This document shows, in pieces, positions 44,341 through 52,067 of a stretch of 64,000 nucleotides of DNA. The notes below the pieces were generated by a model, which saw nothing but the letters and a program-made list of their open reading frames with translations, had not been told where the DNA came from and did no database searches. Within the stretch, counting starts at the first letter, position 1. Each line of letters begins with the position of its first letter. A program made the translations under genes and the position numbers. Origin of the DNA: Cupriavidus sp. WGlv3 (GTDB lineage Bacteria; Pseudomonadota; Gammaproteobacteria; Burkholderiales; Burkholderiaceae); contig NZ_JALHRX010000011.1 of assembly GCF_023952475.1 (NCBI RefSeq), forward strand, positions 175,150 to 239,149, in the 5' to 3' direction.

Positions 44341-45789
44341 TTACAGCGCCATGCAGAGGTATTTCATCTCGAGGTAGTCCTCGATGCCGTACTTCGAGCC
44401 CTCGCGGCCCAGGCCCGACTGCTTCACGCCGCCGAACGGCGCCACCTCGTTCGAGAACAGGCCGGTGTTGATGCCGACGATGCCGTACTCGAGCTGCTCG
44501 GCCACGCGCCAGACCCGGCCGATGTCGCGGCTGAAGAAGTAGGCCGCCAGGCCGTAGATGGTGTCGTTGGCCATGCGCACCACGTCGGCCTCCGAGGTGA
44601 AGCGGACGATGGGCGAAACCGGGCCGAAGATTTCCTCGTCGAGCACGCGCATGCCGGGTTTGACGTCGGCCAGCACCGTCGGCGCGAAGAACTGCGCACC
44701 GGCCTCATGCACGCCGCCGCCGATGGCAATGCGCGCGCCCTTGCTCACGGCATCCGCCACCAGCTCGCCGACCTTGGCAACCGCCTTGTCGGTGATCAGC
44801 GGACCGATCTCGCTGCCCGCCGTGAAGCCGTTGCCGACGCGCAGCCCGGCCACCTTCTTCACGTAGCGCTCGACGAACTGGTCGTAGACGGCGTCGTGGA
44901 TATAGAGGCGGTTGACGCAGACGCAGGTCTGGCCGGCGTTGCGGTACTTGGCCTGGATTGCCCCTTCAACCGCCGCGTCGATGTCGGCATCCTCGAACAC
45001 GATGAAGGGCGCATTGCCGCCCAGCTCGAGCGACACCTTCTTGACCGTGCCGGCGCACTGCTGCATCAGCAGACGGCCGACCGGCGTGGAGCCGGTGAAC
45101 GACAGCTTGCGCACCAGCGGGTGGCCGGTGAACTGGCTGCCGATCGCCGCCGCGTCGCCGGTGACGACGTTCAGCACGCCCGCGGGGATGCCGGCGCGCA
45201 GTGCCAGCTCGGCCAGCGCCAGCGCGCTGAAGGGGGTCTCGTTGGCGGGCTTGACCACCATGGTGCAGCCGGCCGCCAGCGCGGGCGCGGCCTTGCGCGC
45301 GATCATCGCCGCCGGGAAGTTCCACGGCGTGATCGCGGCGCACACGCCGATCGGCTCGCGCACCACCACCAGGCGCTTGTCGGCGGCGGGGGAGGGGATC
45401 ACATCGCCGTAGAGGCGCTTGGCTTCCTCGCCGAACCACTCGATGAACGAGGCGGCGTAGCGCACCTCGCCGCGCGCTTCGGCCAGCGGCTTGCCCTGCT
45501 CGCGCGTCATGATGGCGGCAAGGTCGTCCTCGTGCGCGATGATCAGGTCGAACCACTTGCGCAGCAGCGCGGCGCGCTCCTTGGCGGTGCGGGCCTTCCA
45601 GCCGGGCAGGGCGGCATTGGCGGCCTCGATCGCGGCCACGGCGCCGGCCTCGCGCATCAGCGGCACGGTGCCGACCAGGTCGCCGGTGGCGGGGTCGGTC
45701 ACGGCCACGGTGGCGGCGTCGGGGGCGTCGGTCCATTCGGCGCCGATCAGGGCCTGCTGGCGGAACAGGGCGTTGTCCTTCAGTTGCAT
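44341..45789 (-). CDS. NAD(P)-dependent aldehyde dehydrogenase, probable malic-semialdehyde dehydrogenase
   Basis: A 482-residue aldehyde dehydrogenase of the GabD (succinate-semialdehyde) type. The catalytic Glu is in 'VSLELGGNAPFIVFEDAD', the Cys in 'RNAGQTCVCVNRLYIHD', and the nucleotide loop in 'FTGSTPVGRLLMQQCAG'. Between cntA and cntB its best role is oxidation of malic semialdehyde, the C4 product of carnitine cleavage, to malate. I start it at 45789, which gives the usual N-terminus. By sequence alone succinate semialdehyde would also be a candidate; the operon context decides. Confidence 0.88.
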   Translation of the reverse strand: MQLKDNALFRQQALIGAEWTDAPDAATVAVTDPATGDLVGTVPLMREAGAVAAIEAANAALPGWKARTAKERAALLRKWFDLIIAHEDDLAAIMTREQGKPLAEARGEVRYAASFIEWFGEEAKRLYGDVIPSPAADKRLVVVREPIGVCAAITPWNFPAAMIARKAAPALAAGCTMVVKPANETPFSALALAELALRAGIPAGVLNVVTGDAAAIGSQFTGHPLVRKLSFTGSTPVGRLLMQQCAGTVKKVSLELGGNAPFIVFEDADIDAAVEGAIQAKYRNAGQTCVCVNRLYIHDAVYDQFVERYVKKVAGLRVGNGFTAGSEIGPLITDKAVAKVGELVADAVSKGARIAIGGGVHEAGAQFFAPTVLADVKPGMRVLDEEIFGPVSPIVRFTSEADVVRMANDTIYGLAAYFFSRDIGRVWRVAEQLEYGIVGINTGLFSNEVAPFGGVKQSGLGREGSKYGIEDYLEMKYLCMAL

Positions 45790-45827
45790 GGGTCTGGTCT
45801 CCGTTTCGGGTTCGGCTGTACCGGCGC

Positions 45828-46964
45828 TCACGCGCCTTCGTATTCCCTGGCCACCTTGCGGTGGAAATGCACGATGCCGTGCTCGCTGATGCCGCTGCGC
45901 TGGCGGTCGACCATGATCCGGCCCTGGCCGCGATAGCCGCGCGACTTCAGGCCTTTCTGAACGCTTTCGACCAGGCGCAGGTCTTCCGGGCGGAACACGT
46001 CGCGATACCACTCGACCAGCTTCTGCTGTTCCTCGGTCAGTTCCTTGTTCAGGAAGTAGATCTCGTAGTGCTGGAGCGTGACTTCGGCGCTGGCCGGGAA
46101 CTCGTAGATCACCGTCATGAAGTTGGCGCCCGGCGGCACGTTGAACATCGTGCAAGGCCAGGCCCAGAAGCCGCTGAAGCTGGGGTCCTTGATCGACTCG
46201 TCCAGCTTGAAGGACTTCTCCGACGACTTGGCGTGGCCGAACTGCAGGGTCCAGTTGCCATGCAGCGTGTGGGTGTAGCGGTCGACCTGCACCGAGTCCG
46301 AGAAGCCGGGGTGGGCCGGGCCGCAGTGGTAGCACTCCATGTAGTTGTCGACGATGGACTTCCAGTTGGCCGGCGTCTCGGTGACGAAGCGCGCGCCGAG
46401 GTGGAGCTCGTCGATCACCGGGCAGGCGGCGCGCATGCGCGCTTCCAGGCCGGGCAGCTGTTCCTCGACACTGCCGGCGTCCGGGTTCATGTTGATAAAG
46501 ACGAAGCCGGCGTATTCCTCGACCCGCACCGGCACCAGGCTCGACTTGCTCTTGTCGAAGTTGGGCACGTTGTCGCAGTTTCGCGCCAGCGCCAGTTCGC
46601 CATCGAGCTTGAAGGTCCAGGCGTGGTACGGGCAGGTGATGACGTTCTTCGCACGGCCGCTGCCTTGCAGCAGCTGGTGGCCCCGGTGCGGGCAGACGTT
46701 GTAGAAGGCGCGCAGCACGCCTTCGCGGTCGCGCAGCACGACGATGCTTTCGCCGATGATCTCGCGCGTCACGTAGTCGTTCGACTCGGCCAGTTCGCTG
46801 CGGTGGGCGACGCAGATCCAGCTGTTGGCGAAGATCTTTTCCTTCTCGTACTCGAATACCGCGTCCCGGGTGTAGAAGGAGGCGGGCAGGGTCCAGGCGT
46901 TTTCGTCGTCGGCGCAGAAGCCGTCGGGCAGCTTGACGGCGGCGGTGTCCAGGGTCTTCTCCAT
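45828..46964 (-). CDS. cntA: Carnitine monooxygenase oxygenase subunit (Rieske type)
   Basis: A 378-residue Rieske oxygenase. Rieske ligands: Cys91-x-His93 and Cys111-x2-His114. Mononuclear iron ligands: His213 and His218 in 'DNYMECYHCGPAHPGF'. The bridging residue is Glu210 where most Rieske oxygenases have Asp, a mark of CntA/YeaW. The whole protein agrees closely with the Acinetobacter CntA sequence as I remember it, including 'FWAWPCTMFNVPPG' and 'GRIMVDRQRSGISEHGI'. It splits carnitine to trimethylamine and malic semialdehyde. Upstream lies a GTTAAA/TTTAAC dyad. The related glycine-betaine monooxygenase GbcA is the main alternative but fits less well. Confidence 0.93.
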   Translation of the reverse strand: MEKTLDTAAVKLPDGFCADDENAWTLPASFYTRDAVFEYEKEKIFANSWICVAHRSELAESNDYVTREIIGESIVVLRDREGVLRAFYNVCPHRGHQLLQGSGRAKNVITCPYHAWTFKLDGELALARNCDNVPNFDKSKSSLVPVRVEEYAGFVFINMNPDAGSVEEQLPGLEARMRAACPVIDELHLGARFVTETPANWKSIVDNYMECYHCGPAHPGFSDSVQVDRYTHTLHGNWTLQFGHAKSSEKSFKLDESIKDPSFSGFWAWPCTMFNVPPGANFMTVIYEFPASAEVTLQHYEIYFLNKELTEEQQKLVEWYRDVFRPEDLRLVESVQKGLKSRGYRGQGRIMVDRQRSGISEHGIVHFHRKVAREYEGA

Positions 46965-46997
46965 GATTCCGTTTCCTTGGTTAATTTATGGTTACCG

Positions 46998-47014
46998 GTT
47001 AAATATCGTTTAAC
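46998..47014. promoter_or_regulatory. GTTAAA/TTTAAC inverted repeat upstream of cntA
   Basis: GTTAAA (46998-47003) and TTTAAC (47009-47014) are exact reverse complements across 5 bases, 33 bases upstream of the cntA start. The AT-rich patch stands out in the GC-rich surroundings. It resembles the TAAC-rich dyads upstream of the BCCT gene, suggesting one shared regulator. Confidence 0.6.
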
Positions 47015-47097
47015 AACAGGGCGTAAAAAAAGAGCCGTAGGGCGGGCAAATTTCCAGGATGCGAGGGGACCGCCGAGGCCGGTCCCCTGTGGCGCGA

Positions 47098-48723
47098 TCA
47101 GGCCTTGGCGACGGCGGTTTCGCGCTCGGTGGTCACGGTCACGCGGTCGGTTTCAGGCCGGGCGGTCTCGATCAGGTGTGCCGGGGTGTCGGCGTAGTCC
47201 TGCATGAGCCAGCGAAACAGGCCGAACAGCTTGATGCCGAGGATCACCAGGAATGGGATCGCGGTCAGCACCACGGCGGTCTTCATGGTCTCCAGCGAAG
47301 CCTTGATGAACAGCATCGCCAGCGGCACCAGCGTCAGCATCACGCACCAGAACACGCGGCTGGTCGGCGACGGGTCCTGTCCTTCCTTCAGGTTGCGGGT
47401 GGTGGTGGCGGCCACGGCGTAGGCCACGGCGTCGACGTGGGCGGCCAGGAACACGATCATGATCGCCAGGTACACCGCCAGGAACACCTTGCCGGCCGGC
47501 AGCGCGCTCAGCAGCATTTCCACCGCGGCCTCGCCGCCATGTTCCTTCAGGATGCGCGGCACGTCGATGGCGCCGGTGATGAACTGGTGCATGCTGTAGC
47601 TTTCCAGCGCGCCGAAGAAGAACCAGCATCCGACGCTGCCGCCCAGCAGCAGGGCGTAGATGACTTCCTTGATCTTGCGGCCCTTGGACACGCGCGCCAC
47701 GAACATCGCCACGCCCGGCGAGTACGACACCCACCACAGCCAGTAGAACACGGTCCAGCCGCGGCTGAAGGCGCCGTCGCCGGTGGGATCGGTGAACAGG
47801 CTCATGTGCACGTAGTTCTGCAGCATCAGGCCCAGGCCGTTGACGATGTTATTGCCGGCGAACAGGGTCGGGCCGATCGCGAACACCACCGCGGCCAGCA
47901 GCAGCGCACCCCAGCACACCATATGGCTGAGGCGCTGCATGCCGCCATCGATGCCGACATAGGCGCTCGCCGAGAACAGCACCGACACGCCGACGATCAC
48001 GACCAGCTGCGTCACGAAGGTGTCCGGCACGCCGAACAGGCCGGACAGCCCGCGCGTGAAGGTCGACGCGGTCAGCGCGATCGAAACCGTCAGCGCCCCG
48101 AACATCGTCAGCAGGAAGATCAGGTCCACCAGCCGGCCCACCGGTCCGGTGGCGCGGAAGCCCGTGATGGCCTCGACGATGGACGCCAGGTTCAGGCCCT
48201 TGTTCTTGCGCACATGGAAGTGGTACGCCATCGCCAGCGACGGCAGCGCATACACCGCCCACGCGCTCAGGCCCCAGTGGAAGAACGAGTAGCTGATGGA
48301 GTGCTCCAGCGCTTCGCGCGTGCCGGTGGGCACGTTCAGGCCCGGCGACTGGTAGTAGTAGACCCACTCCATCACGCCCCAGTACATGGTCGACGAGCCC
48401 ATGCCCGCACAGATGAACATGAACACCCAGGACAGCGTGGAGTACTCGGGCTTGCCTTCCCCCAGCCGCACGTTGCCGTACTTGCTGAAGGCCAGCACCA
48501 GGCAGGCGATGACGCAGCCGAAGACAAAAATCTGGACCAGCGAGCCGAACGAGCGCGTGGACCATTCGAACAGCAGGGTCGCGGTGGCGGCCGCTTCGGC
48601 GGGCCAGCGGACCATGGCGATGACGGTGACCAGCACGGCGGTGAGCGTGCAGGCGGTGAGGAAGCCGTCGAGGCGGGGCGTGGGAGTTTTCAAGTGCGTC
48701 TCCTCCGATGCGTCTTGGCGCAT
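47098..48723 (-). CDS. BCCT-family transporter, probable carnitine carrier
   Basis: A 541-residue transporter with about twelve membrane segments. The BCCT signature is present: '[20 protein letters not shown]' followed by '[11 protein letters not shown]', and '[18 protein letters not shown]' upstream. BCCT proteins carry choline, betaine or carnitine, usually with sodium or proton or by exchange. Its place 133 bases upstream of cntA on the same strand makes carnitine the likely substrate. A TAAC-rich double dyad lies upstream of its start. Confidence 0.9.
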   Translation of the reverse strand: MRQDASEETHLKTPTPRLDGFLTACTLTAVLVTVIAMVRWPAEAAATATLLFEWSTRSFGSLVQIFVFGCVIACLVLAFSKYGNVRLGEGKPEYSTLSWVFMFICAGMGSSTMYWGVMEWVYYYQSPGLNVPTGTREALEHSISYSFFHWGLSAWAVYALPSLAMAYHFHVRKNKGLNLASIVEAITGFRATGPVGRLVDLIFLLTMFGALTVSIALTASTFTRGLSGLFGVPDTFVTQLVVIVGVSVLFSASAYVGIDGGMQRLSHMVCWGALLLAAVVFAIGPTLFAGNNIVNGLGLMLQNYVHMSLFTDPTGDGAFSRGWTVFYWLWWVSYSPGVAMFVARVSKGRKIKEVIYALLLGGSVGCWFFFGALESYSMHQFITGAIDVPRILKEHGGEAAVEMLLSALPAGKVFLAVYLAIMIVFLAAHVDAVAYAVAATTTRNLKEGQDPSPTSRVFWCVMLTLVPLAMLFIKASLETMKTAVVLTAIPFLVILGIKLFGLFRWLMQDYADTPAHLIETARPETDRVTVTTERETAVAKA

Positions 48724-48793
48724 GGCTTGGTTTTGTGGTGGAACTTGTCTGCCCGGCGCGGGCGGTGCCCGCGTTTCAGATTGCTTGTATTTT

Positions 48794-48827
48794 GTTAACC
48801 AATGGTTTACAGTAACTATTAGTTAAC
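48794..48827. promoter_or_regulatory. Two TAAC-rich inverted repeats upstream of the BCCT gene
   Basis: GTTAACC (48794-48800) and GGTTTAC (48804-48810) form a dyad with one mismatch. TAACT (48813-48817) and AGTTA (48821-48825) form a second, perfect one, and the stretch ends in GTTAAC. They lie 70-105 bases upstream of the BCCT start and share the GTTAA half-site with the dyad in front of cntA. Confidence 0.6.
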
Positions 48828-48966
48828 GGAAACTCTATGCAAAATTCCGGACATGCACAAGCTCCGCGTGGAAAAAAATTGCGGGTGTGACGGACGGTGC
48901 GCGCTGCGTTGCGTGAACACCATGCCGGGCGCGAACCCGGCATCACGTCCCGCTCGCCGCGCAGGT

Positions 48967-50067
48967 TCAGAGCGCGCCCGCGATGGCCTTGCCTACCTCG
49001 CTGGTGCCGGCCTTGCCGCCGGCATCCGGTGTCAGCGGGCCTTCGCGCAGCACGGTCTCGATGGCGGCGAGGATGGCATCATGCGCCTGGCGTCCGGCTT
49101 CGCCGCCCAGGAAGTCCAGCATCATCGCGCCCGACCAGATCATGCCGATCGGGTTGGCGATCTGCTTGCCGTAGATGTCCGGCGCCGAGCCGTGCACCGG
49201 TTCGAACAGCGACGGGAACCTGCGCTCCGGGTTCAGGTTGGCCGAGCCCGCCAGACCGATGGTGCCGGTACAGGCCGGGCCGAGGTCCGACAGCAGGTCG
49301 CCGAACAGGTTGGAGGCGACCACCACGTCGAAGCGCTCCGGCTGGAGCACAAAGCGCGCGCACAGGATGTCGATGTGCTGGCTGTCCCATGCCACCTCCG
49401 GGTACTGCGCGCCCATTGCCGCGGTGCGCTCGTCCCACCACGGCATGCTGACGGCGATGCCGTTGGACTTGGTCGCCGAGGTCAGCTTCCTGCGCGGACG
49501 GGATTGCGCCAGTTCGAAGGCGTATTTGAGGATGCGGTCGGTGCCGTGACGGCTGAAGACCGACTGCTGCATCACGATCTCGCGCGCGGTGCCTTCGTAC
49601 ATGCGGCCGCCGACGGGGCTGTATTCGCCCTCGGTGTTTTCGCGGACCACGTAGAAGTCGATGTCGCCGGGCTTCTTGCCGGCCAGCGGGCACGGCACGC
49701 CGGGCAGCAGGCGCACCGGGCGCAGGTTGACGTACTGGTCGAACTCGCGGCGGAACCTGAGCAGCGAGCCCCACAGCGAGATGTGGTCGGGCACCTTGTC
49801 GGGCCAGCCGACGGCGCCGAAGTAGATCGCGTCGAAGCCGTCGAGCTGCTGCTTCCAGTCGTCCGGCATCATTTTGCCGTGGCGCAGGTAGTAGTCGCAG
49901 TTGGCCCATTCGAAGTGGCGCACTTCGATCGGCAGGTTGAACTTGCGCGCGGCGGCTTCGACGACGCGCAGCCCCTCGGGCAGGACTTCGTTGCCGATGC
50001 CGTCGCCGGCAATGGCGGCGATCCGGAACGGAGCAGGGAATGGTGTGGTCAAGGCGGGTGTGGTCAT
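48967..50067 (-). CDS. dmlA: Tartrate/D-malate dehydrogenase (decarboxylating)
   Basis: A 366-residue beta-decarboxylating dehydrogenase of the isopropylmalate/isocitrate family. Seen are 'IAAIAGDGIGNEVLPEGLRV', 'GSLLRFRREFDQYVNLRPVR', 'DFYVVRENTEGEYSPVGGRM' and 'VVASNLFGDLLSDLGPACTG'; the 'SLLRFRREFDQYVNLRP' segment is the tartrate/D-malate type. It would oxidise D-malate to pyruvate and CO2. In Acinetobacter carnitine operons such a gene accompanies cntAB as I remember it, so it completes the path from the malic semialdehyde product. It is upstream of the BCCT gene on the same strand and divergent from a DmlR-like LysR gene. Confidence 0.88.
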   Translation of the reverse strand: MTTPALTTPFPAPFRIAAIAGDGIGNEVLPEGLRVVEAAARKFNLPIEVRHFEWANCDYYLRHGKMMPDDWKQQLDGFDAIYFGAVGWPDKVPDHISLWGSLLRFRREFDQYVNLRPVRLLPGVPCPLAGKKPGDIDFYVVRENTEGEYSPVGGRMYEGTAREIVMQQSVFSRHGTDRILKYAFELAQSRPRRKLTSATKSNGIAVSMPWWDERTAAMGAQYPEVAWDSQHIDILCARFVLQPERFDVVVASNLFGDLLSDLGPACTGTIGLAGSANLNPERRFPSLFEPVHGSAPDIYGKQIANPIGMIWSGAMMLDFLGGEAGRQAHDAILAAIETVLREGPLTPDAGGKAGTSEVGKAIAGAL

Positions 50068-50124
50068 GGCGGTGTCTCGCTCGGGTCTGGTGGTCAGGTG
50101 CGATCGAGAATGCCGCGAAAGCCG

Positions 50125-50141
50125 GCGCGGATCATCCGCGC
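50125..50141. promoter_or_regulatory. Perfect 17-bp palindrome between dmlA and its LysR regulator
   Basis: GCGCGGAT (50125-50132) and ATCCGCGC (50134-50141) are exact reverse complements with a single C between. It lies 57 bases upstream of the dmlA start and 26 bases upstream of the LysR GTG start. A shared operator is the likely role. Confidence 0.65.
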
Positions 50142-50167
50142 AAGCGTGGATACAGGAAACACGAATC

Positions 50168-51082
50168 GTGAATAATCTGCCCCCACTGGAAGACCTGCGG
50201 GTGTTCTGCCTGGTCGCGCAGCGCGCCAGCTTCGTCGCCGCCGCGGAAGAACTGGGCAGTTCGCCCGCCTATGTCAGCAAGCGCGTCAAGGCGCTGGAAC
50301 AGGTGCTGGGCGCGCAGTTGCTGCACCGGAGCACGCGCCAGGTGTCGCTGACGGAAAACGGCGAGCGCGTGTGCCGCTGGGCCCGCCAAATGCTCGACGA
50401 GATCGGGCAACTGAGGGATGAGATCGCTGCCGCCGGCGGCGCGCCGCGCGGGCTGGTGCGCATCGGCAGCAGCGTGGGCTTCGGCAGGCGCCATGTCGCG
50501 CCGCTGGTCTCGACGCTGTGCCAGCAGTTTCCCGGCCTGGAAATCCGCTTCGACGTGTTCGACAAGCTGGTCGACCTGGTGGCCGAAGGCATCGATCTGG
50601 ACATCCGCATCGGCAACGATATCGCCCCGCACCTGATCGCGCGCCGGCTGGCGCGCAACTGGCGCGTGCTGTGCGCGGCGCCCACGTACCTGGCGGCGCG
50701 CGGCGTGCCGCAGACGCTCGAGGCGCTGGCGGAGCACGACTGCCTGGTGACCAAGGAGCGCGACCACCCCTTTGGCATCTGGCGCATGACCGGGCCCGAG
50801 GGCGAGCGCAGCGTCAAGGTGGGGGGGCGGCTGTCGTCCAACCACGGGGAGATCGTCACCGGCTGGGCGCTGGCCGGGCATGGCGTCATGCTGCGCTCGA
50901 TGTGGGATGTCGCGCCCGACCTTCAGGCCGGGCGCCTGGTGCAGGTGCTGCCCGACTACCGCCAGGACGCGGATATCTGGGCGGTGTATCCTTCGCGCCT
51001 GTCCGGCTCCGCGCGCGTGCGCGCCTGCGTCGAGTTTTTCATGCGCCATCTCGGCGGTGCCACCGGGGAATCCACAACATGA
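50168..51082 (+). CDS. LysR-family regulator, DmlR-like
   Basis: A 304-residue LysR protein: 'LEDLRVFCLVAQRASFVAAA' then HTH 'EELGSSPAYVSKRVKALEQVLG', the branch containing DmlR (regulator of D-malate use) and CrgA relatives. I start it at GTG 50168, after AGGAAAC; the upstream frame is open but reads into the promoter. It is divergent from dmlA across 100 bases holding a perfect palindrome. Its stop overlaps the start of the HTH-PAS gene in ATGA. Confidence 0.88.
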   Translation: MNNLPPLEDLRVFCLVAQRASFVAAAEELGSSPAYVSKRVKALEQVLGAQLLHRSTRQVSLTENGERVCRWARQMLDEIGQLRDEIAAAGGAPRGLVRIGSSVGFGRRHVAPLVSTLCQQFPGLEIRFDVFDKLVDLVAEGIDLDIRIGNDIAPHLIARRLARNWRVLCAAPTYLAARGVPQTLEALAEHDCLVTKERDHPFGIWRMTGPEGERSVKVGGRLSSNHGEIVTGWALAGHGVMLRSMWDVAPDLQAGRLVQVLPDYRQDADIWAVYPSRLSGSARVRACVEFFMRHLGGATGESTT

Positions 51083-52065
51083 CAGAAAACAGCTTCGCCT
51101 TCCGCCTCAAGGAACTGCTCGAACACAAGAAGCTCACGCTGCAGGCGGTGGCCAACGCGCTCGACGTGTCGCGCCCGGCGGTCCACAAATGGACCCGGGG
51201 CGGCGAGATTGACTACGAGAAGCTGCGCAAGCTGGCGGCGTTCCTGGATGTCAACTGGATCTGGCTGCGCTACGGCGAGCAGGCCCGGCAAGAGGCCGAG
51301 ACCTCGAGTGCGGTGGAACTCCCCATGACCGACATGCGCCGCCGCTACACCGCCGAGATCATGGAGAGCGAGGCGCGCATGAAGCTGGCGCAGGAGGGCG
51401 CGCGCATCGTCACGTGGGAGTGGAACCTGATTACCGACGACGTGACCTACTCGTCCAACGTCGAGGCCGTGTACGGCTGGCGCATCGTCAGCAACGAAAG
51501 CTTCTGGAAGCATGTGCCCGCCGATGACGTTCCCATGATGAACGCCGCCTACGAGGAATCGGTGCGCACCGGCAAGGCCCACGAATTCGACTTCCGCCTG
51601 GTCCAGCCCGACGGCAGCATCCGCTGGATCTCGTCGCGCGCCACGCCGGTGCGCGAACTCGACGGACGCATCGTCAAGATCGTCGGCATCAGCATGGACA
51701 ACACCGCACGCAAGCTTGCCGAGCAGTCACTGCGCGACCAGCAGGCGCGGTTCCGGGCGGTGTTCGAGCTGACCTCGGAGGGCATGGCGCTGCTCGACGG
51801 CGAATTGCGGTGCGAATCGGTCAACGCGGCGCTCGTGCAGATGGCTGGCGGCGACGCCGAGGCGCTGCTGGGCGACGGCTTTGTCCGGCGCTGCGCCGAG
51901 GCCGAAGCCCGCCTGCGCAAGATGACGCGCAACCGGCCCAGGGCGACGTTCGCCGCCGAACTGCAACGCGACGATGGAAGCAGGCTGCCGGTGACGGTGC
52001 GCTCGGTGCTGGAGCGCAGCGAGGACGGTGCGTCCTACTACGCCCTGGCGATGCGGCCCGCCTGA
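51079..52065 (+). CDS. HTH (Xre-like) plus PAS-domain regulator
   Basis: A 328-residue protein. Residues 5-65 are an Xre/Cro-type HTH ('LTLQAVANALDVSRPAVHKW'). Residues about 95-210 are a PAS domain with PAC end ('WEWNLITDDVTYSSNVEAVYG', 'FDFRLVQPDGSIRWISSRAT', 'VGISMDNTARKLAE'). Residues 225-328 are a second, degenerate PAS-like domain. There is no kinase or GGDEF domain, so it looks like a one-component sensor that binds DNA itself. It is translationally coupled to the DmlR-like gene, which suggests the two act together on the carnitine/malate genes. I know no characterised regulator of exactly this layout in carnitine operons. Confidence 0.75.
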   Translation: MTENSFAFRLKELLEHKKLTLQAVANALDVSRPAVHKWTRGGEIDYEKLRKLAAFLDVNWIWLRYGEQARQEAETSSAVELPMTDMRRRYTAEIMESEARMKLAQEGARIVTWEWNLITDDVTYSSNVEAVYGWRIVSNESFWKHVPADDVPMMNAAYEESVRTGKAHEFDFRLVQPDGSIRWISSRATPVRELDGRIVKIVGISMDNTARKLAEQSLRDQQARFRAVFELTSEGMALLDGELRCESVNAALVQMAGGDAEALLGDGFVRRCAEAEARLRKMTRNRPRATFAAELQRDDGSRLPVTVRSVLERSEDGASYYALAMRPA

Positions 52066-52067
52066 CA

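Noticed and set aside
43240..45936. An 898-codon open frame on the plus strand across cntB and the aldehyde dehydrogenase gene
   Set aside because: It is antisense to two genes with clear motifs, its translation is rich in His, Arg, Ala and Gly without any family pattern, and long antisense frames are expected at this GC content.
45828..46964. Glycine-betaine monooxygenase GbcA as the identity of the Rieske oxygenase
   Set aside because: Sequence details I remember and the neighbouring semialdehyde and D-malate dehydrogenases fit carnitine cleavage better; betaine demethylation would call for dimethylglycine and sarcosine genes, which are absent.
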